Source: Siphonodentalium dalli (Eukaryota; Mollusca; Scaphopoda; Gadilida; Siphonodentaliidae). From it: DNA of 64,000 nucleotides. Positions 36,501 to 48,500 of the stretch are shown here, in pieces. The notes beneath the pieces were generated by a model that saw only the letters and a program-made list of their open reading frames with translations, made no database searches and was not told the DNA's origin. The stretch covers positions 131,941,989-132,005,988 of the forward strand of contig CP136068.1 in the NCBI GenBank assembly GCA_032622095.1, in the 5' to 3' direction. The first letter of the stretch is position 1. Every line of letters starts with the position of its first letter. The position numbers were made by a program, and so were the translations under genes.

Positions 36501-39500
36501 TTTGTTGCAATACATCGAGTCTGATAACTAAAGCGTATATATTTTGAAGAAATGTTGTTGTATCTTGATGGTATGGGGACCGTCTGATCGGATTGAGTAC
36601 CTTTAAGGTGGCCATTGTTTTCAACCTTGCAGAAATTTCAGCTAGAAATTAAAAAGCTTTGAACATTCATAGACAGAAACTGTAACCGAACATTCTGACC
36701 AAAGTTGTCAGTCGAACGATTCTCCTAGAAGTATGGTCTTGCGTTTTCCACGATCCTCCGACTGGATACTTTGGTCAGAATGTTATAGAAAACTACTGAG
36801 TATTTCCGGACAAACAAAGTATCAACTTGTTTTAAACTATAGCATATGCTCGTAACAGTCAAAATGCTATGTTTTGTGTCAGTTCCTCATATATTATATT
36901 TTTGTTCGTTTGCACAGTTTGAATGCGTGGTACTCACCAACCTCGATTCTCCACCGTGATTGTGAACGGGGATTCATTGCATCCAGTTTTTAAAAAATCG
37001 ATGAGGTTTTGGTATTGTGGTTTCGATGAGGTTTTGGTATTGTGGTTTCGATGAGGTTTTGGTATTGTGGTTTCGATGAGGTTTTGGTATTGTGGTTTCG
37101 ATGAGGTTTTGGTATTGTGGTTTCGATGAGGTTTTGGTATTGTGGTTTCGATGAGGTTTTGGTATTGTGGTTATCTTTTCTCAGACTCGTTTCCATTATC
37201 ATAGTTCAATGATGTTATGTCAGAATAATAGCGTCTTTGGTAGGGCTAATGCTAATGCTAATGCTGTCAATGAGATTTGTATTTTGAAAAAAAAAATGTT
37301 TTTAGTGTGAAATGTATTGATTCAGACCGAACGTCAAATATTTTCCTATAGCCCGGCCGCCATGTGCCGTTTTTCGCATAATCTGGTGTTGGCGTATCTC
37401 TGCGATTTTTATTGAAGTGACAGAGTCACCCGAAAATGAGATAAAATCCGTTGGGAGCAAGACACCGCGATTTTATCATTAACACACTCATCTCATATAT
37501 ATTTTGAAGACCTCTGTTTGTCTGTCTGTCTGTTTGTCTGTCATTTATACAAATCTACGATTCTCGACCGATCGGGACGAAACTTGGTACGTGTGTGTAG
37601 TTTGACCAGGCGGTGGACGTTGTCGTATTGGCGAGCCCGTGCGGCGCCCGCTTCGCGCATGCGCAGACGAGATCTCGGAAACTGGTGGAGCTATCGACTT
37701 GAAATTTGGTATGTGAATGTATCTTGCCCCGGATACGAATTTTGTCGGGTCGCCGAGCCCGTCCGGTGCCCACTTCGCGCATGCGCAGACGAGATTTCGG
37801 AAACGGGTGGAGCTATCGACTTGAAATTTGGTATGTGAATGAATCTTGCCCCGGATACGAATTTTATCGGGTCGCCAAGCCCGTGCGGCGCCAGCTTCGC
37901 GCATGCGCAGACCAGATATCGGAAACGGGTGGAGCTATCGACTTGAAATTGCGACGCCAGCTTCGCACATGCGCAGACCAGATCTCGGAAACGGGTGGAG
38001 CTATCGACTTGAAGTTTGGTTTTTGAATAGCTATCGACTTGAAATTTGGTTTTTGAATAGCCCGGACAACGTCGGGCTCATCGGCTAGTCTCATATATAT
38101 TTTGAAGACCTCTGTCTGTCTGTCTGTCTGTATGTTTGTCTGTATGTTTGTCATTAATACAAATCTACGATTCTCGACCGATCGGGACGAAACTTGGTGC
38201 GTGTGTGTAGTTTGACCAGGCGGTGGACGTTGTCGTATTGGCGAGCCCGTGCGGCGCCAGCTTCGCGCATGCGCAGACGAGATCTCGGAAACGGGTGGAG
38301 CTATCGACTTGAAATTTGGTATGTGAATGTATCTGGCCCCGGATACGAATTTTATCCGGTCGCCGAGCCCGTGTGGCGCCCGCTTCGCGCATGCGCAGAC
38401 GAGATCTCGGAAACGGGTGTAGCTATCGACTTGAAATGCATGCGAACACCAGATCTCGGAAACGGGTGGAGATATCGACTTGAAATTTGGTTTTTGAATA
38501 GCCCGGACAACGTCGGGCTCATCGGCCAGTCTATTATATATTTTGGAAGATCTGTGTGTGTGTCTGTGTGTGTGTGTGTGTGATCGCGATGGACTCGAAA
38601 ACGACCGAGCCGATTTCGATGAAACTTCGTATGTGGGGGTATTTTCGGCCGGGGGGGGGGGGGGTGGCATGGGCCTATCAATTTTCAGACCCGATGTCAA
38701 CTTTCACGTGCCGCGGTCAAATCTGTTTTTACGCTGTGTTACGGGACTTTCATTTGAGTTCGGTGCTTACAAATCGATTCGAAACAGCGCGAATAATAAA
38801 ATGCCAGTCATAATAATGACACTGTGAGAATCTTTCGTGTTTCCTCTTTCCAACGATATATAATGCGTATGTATCCGTTTTAGTTATCTGCCTCGATTAT
38901 CAAGAAGAAGTGGTACTATCTTCCATCAGGATAAAAACAATGCGTAACTTCTATGACGTCGTTAGAGTTCATAACGTTAGATCACGTTAACGCTTAACCG
39001 GCCGATGCATTTGACTGTTTCAGACGTCTTGACGATATCTCGGGCACCGATGGTAATTTATTTTTACGTTGAAACTTGATAATTAATGAGCGTGTGTATA
39101 TGAGGCGCGTTTATATACTTGAGTGGAAATCAAATCGGGTTAAAAGGTCAAATCGGGTAAAACCGGATGGATTTCGACGGGTACTTTTGTCGGGTACTTT
39201 TGTTCGGGCAGTGTTTTGGACGGGTCAAATCGTGACCCCACTTGACATTGGCCTTCAAAATAGACAATTCAAGGTCAAACCCCGGACGAAGTCGGGTCAC
39301 CTTCTAGTAGATATATATAGATAGATAGATAGATAGTTTATTGGTCAGAATGCTATACAGATTAAATAATGTTACAAACATAGATATATATCTATATATA
39401 TAGATATTGGCATCCTGCCAGGATTGACATGGCCTTTGTTTAAGGCCGTCTTCCTGTCAACCCTTCAACGAATAGTATGTATGTGTGTCTTGCCGATAAG

Positions 39501-42500
39501 CATGTCGCTGGTATTGTGCATAGATTATTAATGTATGTCTTATGGTGTGCGAAAATTGATATATTTACCTGCCGACTCCTGATAATTATGTTTTTGGATC
39601 AGACGTGTCATGTTAAGTTGTTTGGAACCGCCGACAATTATATTATATATACCTAATAATATATATCGAGAGCTGCAGGCACCCGCTTAACCGAATTGAA
39701 TTTTATAAGAACGATGGTTATAGAATGAAGTGGTTATAATATAAAGTTTTCTATGGATGTGGTTGTCGACATGAATTATTGTTTGAATGTTGTACATGGT
39801 GGATATTTGAGGCTCACAATTTTGACAGTCGAAATCCGGCACGACCCCTTAAACTTAAAGCGACCTGTCGCTGGACTCGTGGTACACAATGTGATGTGTA
39901 AAGAACAAGGGGAAACACACATATGGCATGAGTAAATTATATGTGGAAATTTAACGTTGATATGTAACTAATGGCTTGTGGTTTCGATAAGTTATTGAAA
40001 GCTGTAACATTGAAACCCTCCAGAGCTAAAGGCGCTTTTGTTGGCCGGGCGAAGGAGCAAAATATTGCTTTGGCCAGGGGGGGGGGGGGGGGGGGGTGTC
40101 GGAAAAAAGTGACATGACATTAGGCTGAAAAAACTTTTTTCCGGCTCTTGATTACCCACCACCCCCCTATTTGAAGGAAAAATATTTTTTCCAATTTCAT
40201 GCGGGGTACCCACCCCCTTTTTACCTCCAAATCTGTAATATCATACCATTTAAGCTTGATGGTCAGTATTACAGTTACCCTATTTCCATTTCTGGTTCTT
40301 CTAAGTCATTCCAACTTTTGTAACAACACGAAACGGGTTTTAAAAAAATACCTGGAAAAACCCAAAATAACACACAGAATACATGTGCTGATCAGTAAAT
40401 TATTAATTGATTCTTCCCTAAATATTGTGTAAGGTAGCTCATAATGCTCATTATACATGTAAACAAATATAAAAGCATTAGTGTACCTTCTTTTCATCAC
40501 AGAAATTGTAACTTTAGATGTGTCCCATAGTATCACATGAATTTATGTCAATTATGATTTTTGAAAAAATTATTAGGGCAACACCACCTGGCAATTAACT
40601 CTCCAACAATACAGGTATTCAGCTGAAATCCACTATGTATCACAAAACTAATTTTCATTTCCATGAGCTGAGTTCTTGGGCTAGGTACTGTGCTAAGGCC
40701 AGACCCAGGTCAAGCATTCATACAAATACATGTACTGCGTGTAAATAGAAACTTGAAAATAAGACGGTCATATGCAGTCTGCAGAATAAGCTCCAATGAG
40801 GGTGAGTTTTGTGATGCTACCCAACAGAGTGGGCTATAGCATTACCAAATTCACCATATGTGACCCTCATAATGCTCATATGTAGCTAGTTCTCCATGGT
40901 TGGTCGAGACCAAAATAGAATGAGGTCGTTAGAGGTTGAATGTGTTGATGCTATGCCGGGTAGTATCGCCAAATTCGCCCTCTGCAGACTTCGATCATTT
41001 TGCTGATGACCAGCACATTATTTTTAGACTTGCATATTATATTAAGTTATATTATATTTTCTTTCCCTTCTTTTCACTCATCTGTTCTGATTTTGTTTAT
41101 TCCACTTAGCAGCCTTCTCCATATCTACACATTCAAGGTCTATGTATGCTCGCCCAATCTTGTATCTGGGTCCCACCATCTCAAGATTATTATCTCAGTG
41201 ATATGCGTTGTTGCAGTCTACAGTCCCATGCCAAGTTCCGATACAATTTTGACTGAGTCATCTTGTCTGATCAGGTATAATGAGTAAATATTAATGAGAT
41301 AAATGAATAGCTTTTTTCATTTTATTATACTTCCATGTTTTACATGGAAGTATATTGTTTTTGTGATTTTTATTTTTCTCTATTATTATTATTCTTTATT
41401 CTTCTTAGCAATTTTATAATGAGCATAGCTCAGTCAATACAAGAGTTAGAAAGCTAAAACTTTGTATGTATATATATGTATACAAACTGTAGTGCTTAGG
41501 CCTATTGAGAATCATGTCCTCACTTGATTTGCAGAGTTATCTCCCTTTATGTGAACAATTGGTGTTTTCAGAACTCCGAAAATATAAGGAGTACAGCACT
41601 GAAATTTGGTCGATACATACATCTTGATATCCACTGAATCATGAGCACATCAAAAACTCTGTCCGTCTTTCCTCTCCAGAGTTATCTCCCATATATATGT
41701 CAACCTCGAAATGTTCTGATCGCCTGTTCTCACATAGCAAGAAAGATAGCTGGATTTAGTTTCTATGGTAGTGCTGGCCGTTGTCAATATACTTCACAAA
41801 AATAATTTGGACAGGGTCGGACTTACATTTTTTGGTTAGGGTGGGGGCGAAATTTTCGCAATTTTATTTTTGCGATGATTTCAACCATTTTTACTACCAT
41901 GTATCTTTAGGACGTACTAATGATCCTCCTGAAAGAATTTTGTAAATCGGTTGAGAAATGTCCAAGTTACAGACCATCGAATATTATATTCATACATTGG
42001 CTGAGGAGAAAGTGGTTGTGACCACAACTCCTCCTAAACGACGCAAATGAGCAGGATTTGGTTTATGTGAGCGTGTTACTCATAGAGAGAAGACGAACTG
42101 GTGCAATTTTTACCAAGATCCAAAAATATTTGTCCCTATTAGGGAGGGGGCAAAAATTGTAATTTTTTTGTCGTCTTCGATTCGAACCAAAATTGTTGTG
42201 AAGTATCTATAGGACGTTCTGGGAGTACTCCAGACAGAATTTTGTAAATCGGTTGAAAAATGTAGAAATTGTGGCCCATTAATTCTTATCAAGTTTACAC
42301 AAGATACACTATGGATTTAAATTCCTACAACCAATCGTCACTTTTTTGGTGTCATTCGATGGAGAATTTCTAGTACTTCTAAATAATTACCTACTTACCG
42401 TATTATATTGATGGAAGCCAGAGATAATCGAAATGTATACACTGAGACCAGGCCGAGGGTGGTGAGACCAGGCTGACCGGTGGCGGATGTAAACGTCAGA

Positions 42501-45500
42501 TATAGCAAAAAACAAAAAAACAAAAAAAAAACAAGTCCAGCGGAATAATATTTTTATTGCGTGCTCCAGATGGGAAGAGTGATTCGGACCGGAATATACC
42601 ATTTATAAGTTTTTTGTCCCAACCGTTACCGATCTACAGCATGGACAAGAAAATGACATATTTTTGGCGCCAATTCCAATGGGCTAATTGATGAGCAAGG
42701 TTAATGCAGGAGCGGGTATACTGGTATCTCACAGGTAGGCCCCCGAAGTTTGATAGCTCTACTATAACAGAAACCTGCCCAACAGCGAGCGAGGTTCGGT
42801 GGGTTCAGACTTTTTGCAAATTCCAACAAAAATCAAAGGGGGGAAATTGTCTAAAAAATGAAACATCGAGCTAAAAATTTTCTGAGTAGTGCATATGATA
42901 GATAGTATCCAAGCGCAACTTATTGATGTCTGCTTAATTGGCGCTAAGGTCGAAGGTTTACTCGTAGCGAGGCTTTATAATGTAAATAAGTTTTGTTAAG
43001 TGCTGTATCACTAACCTATTTTTCTCGCCAAATCCGACCGGGTTAATGAAGGAGCGAGCTAATGCAGGAGCAGGTACGTCGATATACTTCTGATAATATC
43101 CGAAAGTTTGACCGCTCTACTATCAAAGCAACCTGACCAACGGAGAACTCGTGTTCAGGTGGGTTCAAATTGGCAAATTCCAACAAAAAACAAAAGTTGA
43201 AAAATACTTCAAAATATCAAATACGGAGTTACAATTTTGCTGATGAGCGGGTGTGATAGGGGGTATCAACGCCCAACTCTGGTGCAATTTCTTAAGTTTC
43301 AGAGCAAAGGGTTTACTAGTGGCGACGCGATATAGCGTAATACGCACTACATGCAGATGAACACAGCCTGCCATAAATATATGGCAAAACTCGAAATTAT
43401 CCAATATTCCCGTCAAATTCAAACAGGCTAATGAAGGAGCGAGTGAAATGCGCTAGCAGGTACATCGGTATACAATAGATACATCCTGGAAGTTTGACTG
43501 TCGTTGTTTAAATGCAATCCGTTTAACAGAGAGCTTGCATCGGTGTGGGTCGAGGCTTTCGGCAAATTCCGTGACATGTACTAACTTTTAAAATAAATGC
43601 GCAATGAGTTAATCAGGATTAAGTGCCCGATATTACATGCATTCACATGTTAATAGAAAAATACCACCGGATGACTGTATACACTAGGACATTTATTAAT
43701 ATTAATATAATGCAGGGACAGGTACGTCGGTATACTGTCAGATTGCCCGCAAATTTTGACCGCTCTGCTATAAAAGCAACCTGCCCAACGGAGAGCTCGG
43801 TTAGGAATGGTTCACACGTTTTGAAAAATTCCAACAAAACTCAATGGGAGGGGGGGTGGAATCTCGAATCCAGATAATGCAAAATTGACGAGTGGATATG
43901 ATGGGTAGTATCTATGTGCAACTTTAGTGCGATTTTCTAAGTTTTTGAGCGAACGACTATAGAATGTTGCACGGCCGTAGCATTATATTAATGATATATA
44001 TCTTAAGACTTTCATGGCTTACAGTGGTATGTAGTATTTCGCTTATGTAGTGTGAGAGTGTTTGTTATAAATTAGCAGCCAGGGTTGTGGCGTATTGCAT
44101 AATATTAGTATCATTATAACAATCGTAACAAGAGACTAAGGGCAGTAATCGCCACGACAGTTTTAACAAATAAATCCGCATATATCATTAATAATTACCA
44201 ACAGGTCGAAATTCTGAACTTACAATCCATGTCTATGATCTTTTTCTCATTCATTTCTTTTAATTATTTAATATATAATTTCCATATAATATAAAGATTG
44301 TGTTCATTAAAAATTAAATATTCCATGGAAGTATAAAATTTCTGGCATTTCAGAAATTTAAATCCTAGTTTATATTAAAGTTTATTCATGTGCTACATAA
44401 CTGTCCATTTTAATCTGGAACCAGTAGCATTGGTACATGGCAATGTGATCGGATGTAAAAGGCGAATTCCTGAGAGTTGGTTCGTAATCTGGATTTCTGG
44501 GAAGCATCATGCCCATATCCACACTAACTACCCCCCTAAGCACTGCCCTAAGTGTGATACACACCTTAACAATGATGCTGAACACTTTGAGGCATTTATA
44601 TTGAAGAAATGTTGTAAGAGGAAAAAATTGCGACCAAAAGTGACTTTTTCGCAGCTGAAACACCCACCCACCCGGCCTAGTGTATGGAAAAAAGTGGATG
44701 ACCCCCCTGCTTTGGCTGGGAATTATAGAGGTGCTCGTAGCAATAGATTATTCAAGAAAACGATGGGCGTCAGTAATGTCGAGTGTTCAAGCACATTTAA
44801 AATACAAACAACACGGTCTGAACTGAGCTGTCGCTACAACAATGACAATTGTAATGGAAGTCGGTAAAGAGGCTATTGAGGTTTTAATAAATTGTTATAG
44901 GGGTAATATGGTTCATACATATAGGTTGAAGCTGCTGTGGTCGAAGTGTTTGTTATGTATCGCTAAATCCATACACATTTCTCTGCGTTGGAGAGAGAAA
45001 GTACTTCATGCCACACACAGCTGACAAGTTTATGTGCCCATATTAATTAGATATGACAATATTGTCCGGAACGGCCTTATATCAAACTATGTGAATATCG
45101 CTTCAATTTGCCCTTAGACTGAGTAATATCATTTTACAACATCACCAATCCGAGAAATATTATTTTACGACATCACAAATCCGAGTAGTATGGTTTTTGG
45201 ACATGTTAAATAATGTGTACATATCGATTATTGTGATGTCAATCATTTGAAAGAGTTATCAGTTACTAAAAGGCGATCTAATAAATAATTACTACTTGGT
45301 TGGTTTGATATTATTGACCTGATATCAGCCCTCTGTAACCTCGCGCTGATATCGGGCCTAATATCAATCAAACCAAATATTATCCCACTAATTAATAATT
45401 AGATATGACATTTTTGTCCAGAACGGTCTGTTATCGAACTTTGTGGATATCGCTTCAATTTTCCCGTAAACCGAGTAATATAATTTTACGACATCACCAA

Positions 45501-48500
45501 TTCGAGTAATATAATTTTACGACATCACAAAACCCGAGTAATATGGTTTTACGACATGCCGAAATCTACATGATAAATAATGTGTAGATATTGATTTTTG
45601 TGATGTCACTCATTTGACAGATTGTCAATTGCAAAGAGGCGATCTAGTTATAAATACGATATGACTTGGTTGGTTTGGTATTATTGGCCCGATATCAGCC
45701 CTCGTCAAGCTCAGGTTGATATGAGGTTACATCGGGCTGATATCGGTCCTAATGTCAAACAAACCAAGTAATATATCCTGTAAATATTACTTTATGAACT
45801 CCCTCGTCGCATTCGATTGATGTAAGGAAGACAGTGAACGAGATATGGAAGCCACGTCACTTCCTCGGGGGAAATATATTTCGTCATATTTTTCACTTCG
45901 ATAAATATGGGACCTGCGTTAACTTTGTGTACCTGCAGGCTAGCATAATATATTATATTATGGGCAAGATTTAGAGGGTATTACTTGGTTGGTTTGGTAT
46001 TAGGACCGAGGTAACCTCATATCAGCCTGAGACCGAATGTCGAAGGCTGATATGAACTTACCGAGGGCTGATATCAGCTTTATAATATCAAACCAACCAA
46101 GTAATACCCAATTTATTAATTAGATCGCCTCTAAGTAACTGATAACTCTTTCAAATGAGTGACATCACAAAACTCAATATCTACACATTATTTAGCAGTG
46201 GAGTAGATTTCGGCATGTCGTAAAACCACATTACTCGGATTGGTGATGTCGTACAATGATATTACTCAGTTTAACCCTTTACCCAACAAACCGGCCAAAA
46301 CCGGCCAAATAAAGCTTCAACAGCCTAAAATATCTTCGGTCTGTCTCAATAGAACCATACAAATATGGATATCATTGGAACCGGCTCCTTGACCACATTG
46401 TGATAGTTACAGTTATGCCCTGTGCCAATGCATTCTCTTATATATGCGAGTCGACCATAGGTCGCCTCGCATATATAAGAGAATGCATTGGCCTAAAAAA
46501 TCTTTTTTTAAAACTTTTTACCATTTTTTCTTACATTCTTTAACAATATTATAATTTTTAATGTGTTAAGCCAATGCATTCTCTTATATATGCGAGGCGA
46601 CCTATGGTCGACTCGCATATATAAGAGAATGCATTGGCACAGGGTCGTTCTGTTGGGTAAAGGTTTAATGCTGAATATTTAGAGGATATTATTTGGTTTG
46701 TTTGATATTAGGCCCGATATCAGCCCAATGTAACCTCATATCAGCCTGAGATCGAAGGTCGAAGGCTGATATGAGGTTACCGACGGCTTATATTAGGCCA
46801 ATAATATCAAACCAACCAAGTAATACCCAATTTATTTATTAGATCGCCTCATACTATAACAGTGTAATATCGGCAACTCTTTCAAATCAGTGACGTCACA
46901 AAAATCTATGTCAACACATTATTTAGCAACTAATCACTTCAAATTGTGAAAATTTTAAGTCAAATTTGAGGTCCCTTATGCAGAATTTAATCGCCTTGGT
47001 ATATTGTGAAATATCAGATTAGAAATTGGGAAAATATGGTACTTTTGGCAGTATAATATTAATAGGGGCCTGTATTCGGCTCCTAGTGACATGAATGCTC
47101 ATCCCTGAACAAAGTCGTAACAAGGCAATGCGGCTGAAATCACATGCCAAATCAATCTCTGAAAAATGTATTGCATACGGCATACCTAAATCCTTTATGT
47201 GGAGTACTATTTCAGACTGGTGTCTGCCAACAACTAGTACAGACACATAGCAGCATTCATTTACTGGCTGCCTGCCAACGGATTAGGGCTTTATTGGAAT
47301 GAAAGTATGGGTTTGTGTGACCAACACTCATTCTGCTTGTAACAAAATCACATTTAAACGTCATAAATTTCGGCTGTGAACAGGCAGTTCAATGTAGATT
47401 CAGCATTGCTCAACAACAAACGTTAAAGGTACTCAATCCGATTAACCCTTTCAGTGCCAAGTCCGATACCCATATTTCCTTGATCATTTTTCAAATTTAT
47501 TGATTATATTAATGTGATACATTGACGGAAAGAGCTCTTAGAGCTCTTTCCATCAATGTATCACATTATTATAATCAATAAATTTGAAAAATGATCAAGG
47601 AAATATGGGTTCATACAAAAATCGGACTTGGCACTGAAAGGGTTAAACACCCCTAAACTTCTATTTCTTTGGCTTCGGGGGTAAAAAATATTTGATTCGA
47701 GTCCAGGGACCTACCCATCAAAGCTCAGAGTGATCAGATATCGATTTTTGAAATGTGTTATTTAAATTGTTTGTGGCCCAGAAACACGCCGTCAAAAGGA
47801 TGGACTCTGTCAAAATTGCGGACGAAGATGGATAACTCTAAAAACAAGTGGTAATCCGTCAAATTTCGTGAATACTCAAGTGATAATACGGCCATATTTC
47901 GTGGAACAAAATGTTGATAAATAACACGTTTTGGGAAATTTTATACCATAGCTGACAGCGGTTAGCATTATTTTGTTGCAATGAATCGATTCTGATAACT
48001 AAAGCGTTTTGAAGAAATTTTGTTGTTGTATCTTGATGATATGGGGACCCTCTGATCGGATTGAGTACCTTTAAGAGCCTCGGGATATGATAGCCATATT
48101 AAACCATCGTCAGAATATTCAACACTACTCGTTATTCAACAAATTTTAATGTCAGGCTGGTAAGGGTCGATATTTGGAATCAGTGACAGGTTGTTTTAGC
48201 TCAAAATGTTTTTGCAACATCCTGAATGCCTAATATACCCCCAATATTTTTGTATTGAAATTTGGGGATTTTATTGCACAATTTCGGCTCTTGTCGGGAG
48301 AAATTGCACATAATACTGTTCCTTTTTGTCACCAAAATAATTATAGGCTACACCTAATCAATTATAAATCAAATGCAGTTAACTCTGATAAACAGTTCAC
48401 ACCCCGACCAATATTCATATATTTTTATTTCACTGAAATATGCACCCTCGGGGAAATTTCTATAGCATAAAATGCTCATCTCGGATCCTTGGGGACTTTT

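Noticed and set aside
36998-37173. CRISPR-like direct repeat array
   Set aside because: Units are contiguous without spacers and the sequence is clearly eukaryotic.
37545-38700. Long frames (up to 278 codons) over the Helitron-like array
   Set aside because: They follow the repeat period and cross element boundaries; both strands show them equally.
47690-47730. tRNA T-arm-like GATTCGAGTCCAGG
   Set aside because: No cloverleaf, A/B box spacing or acceptor stem around it; it is part of family D.
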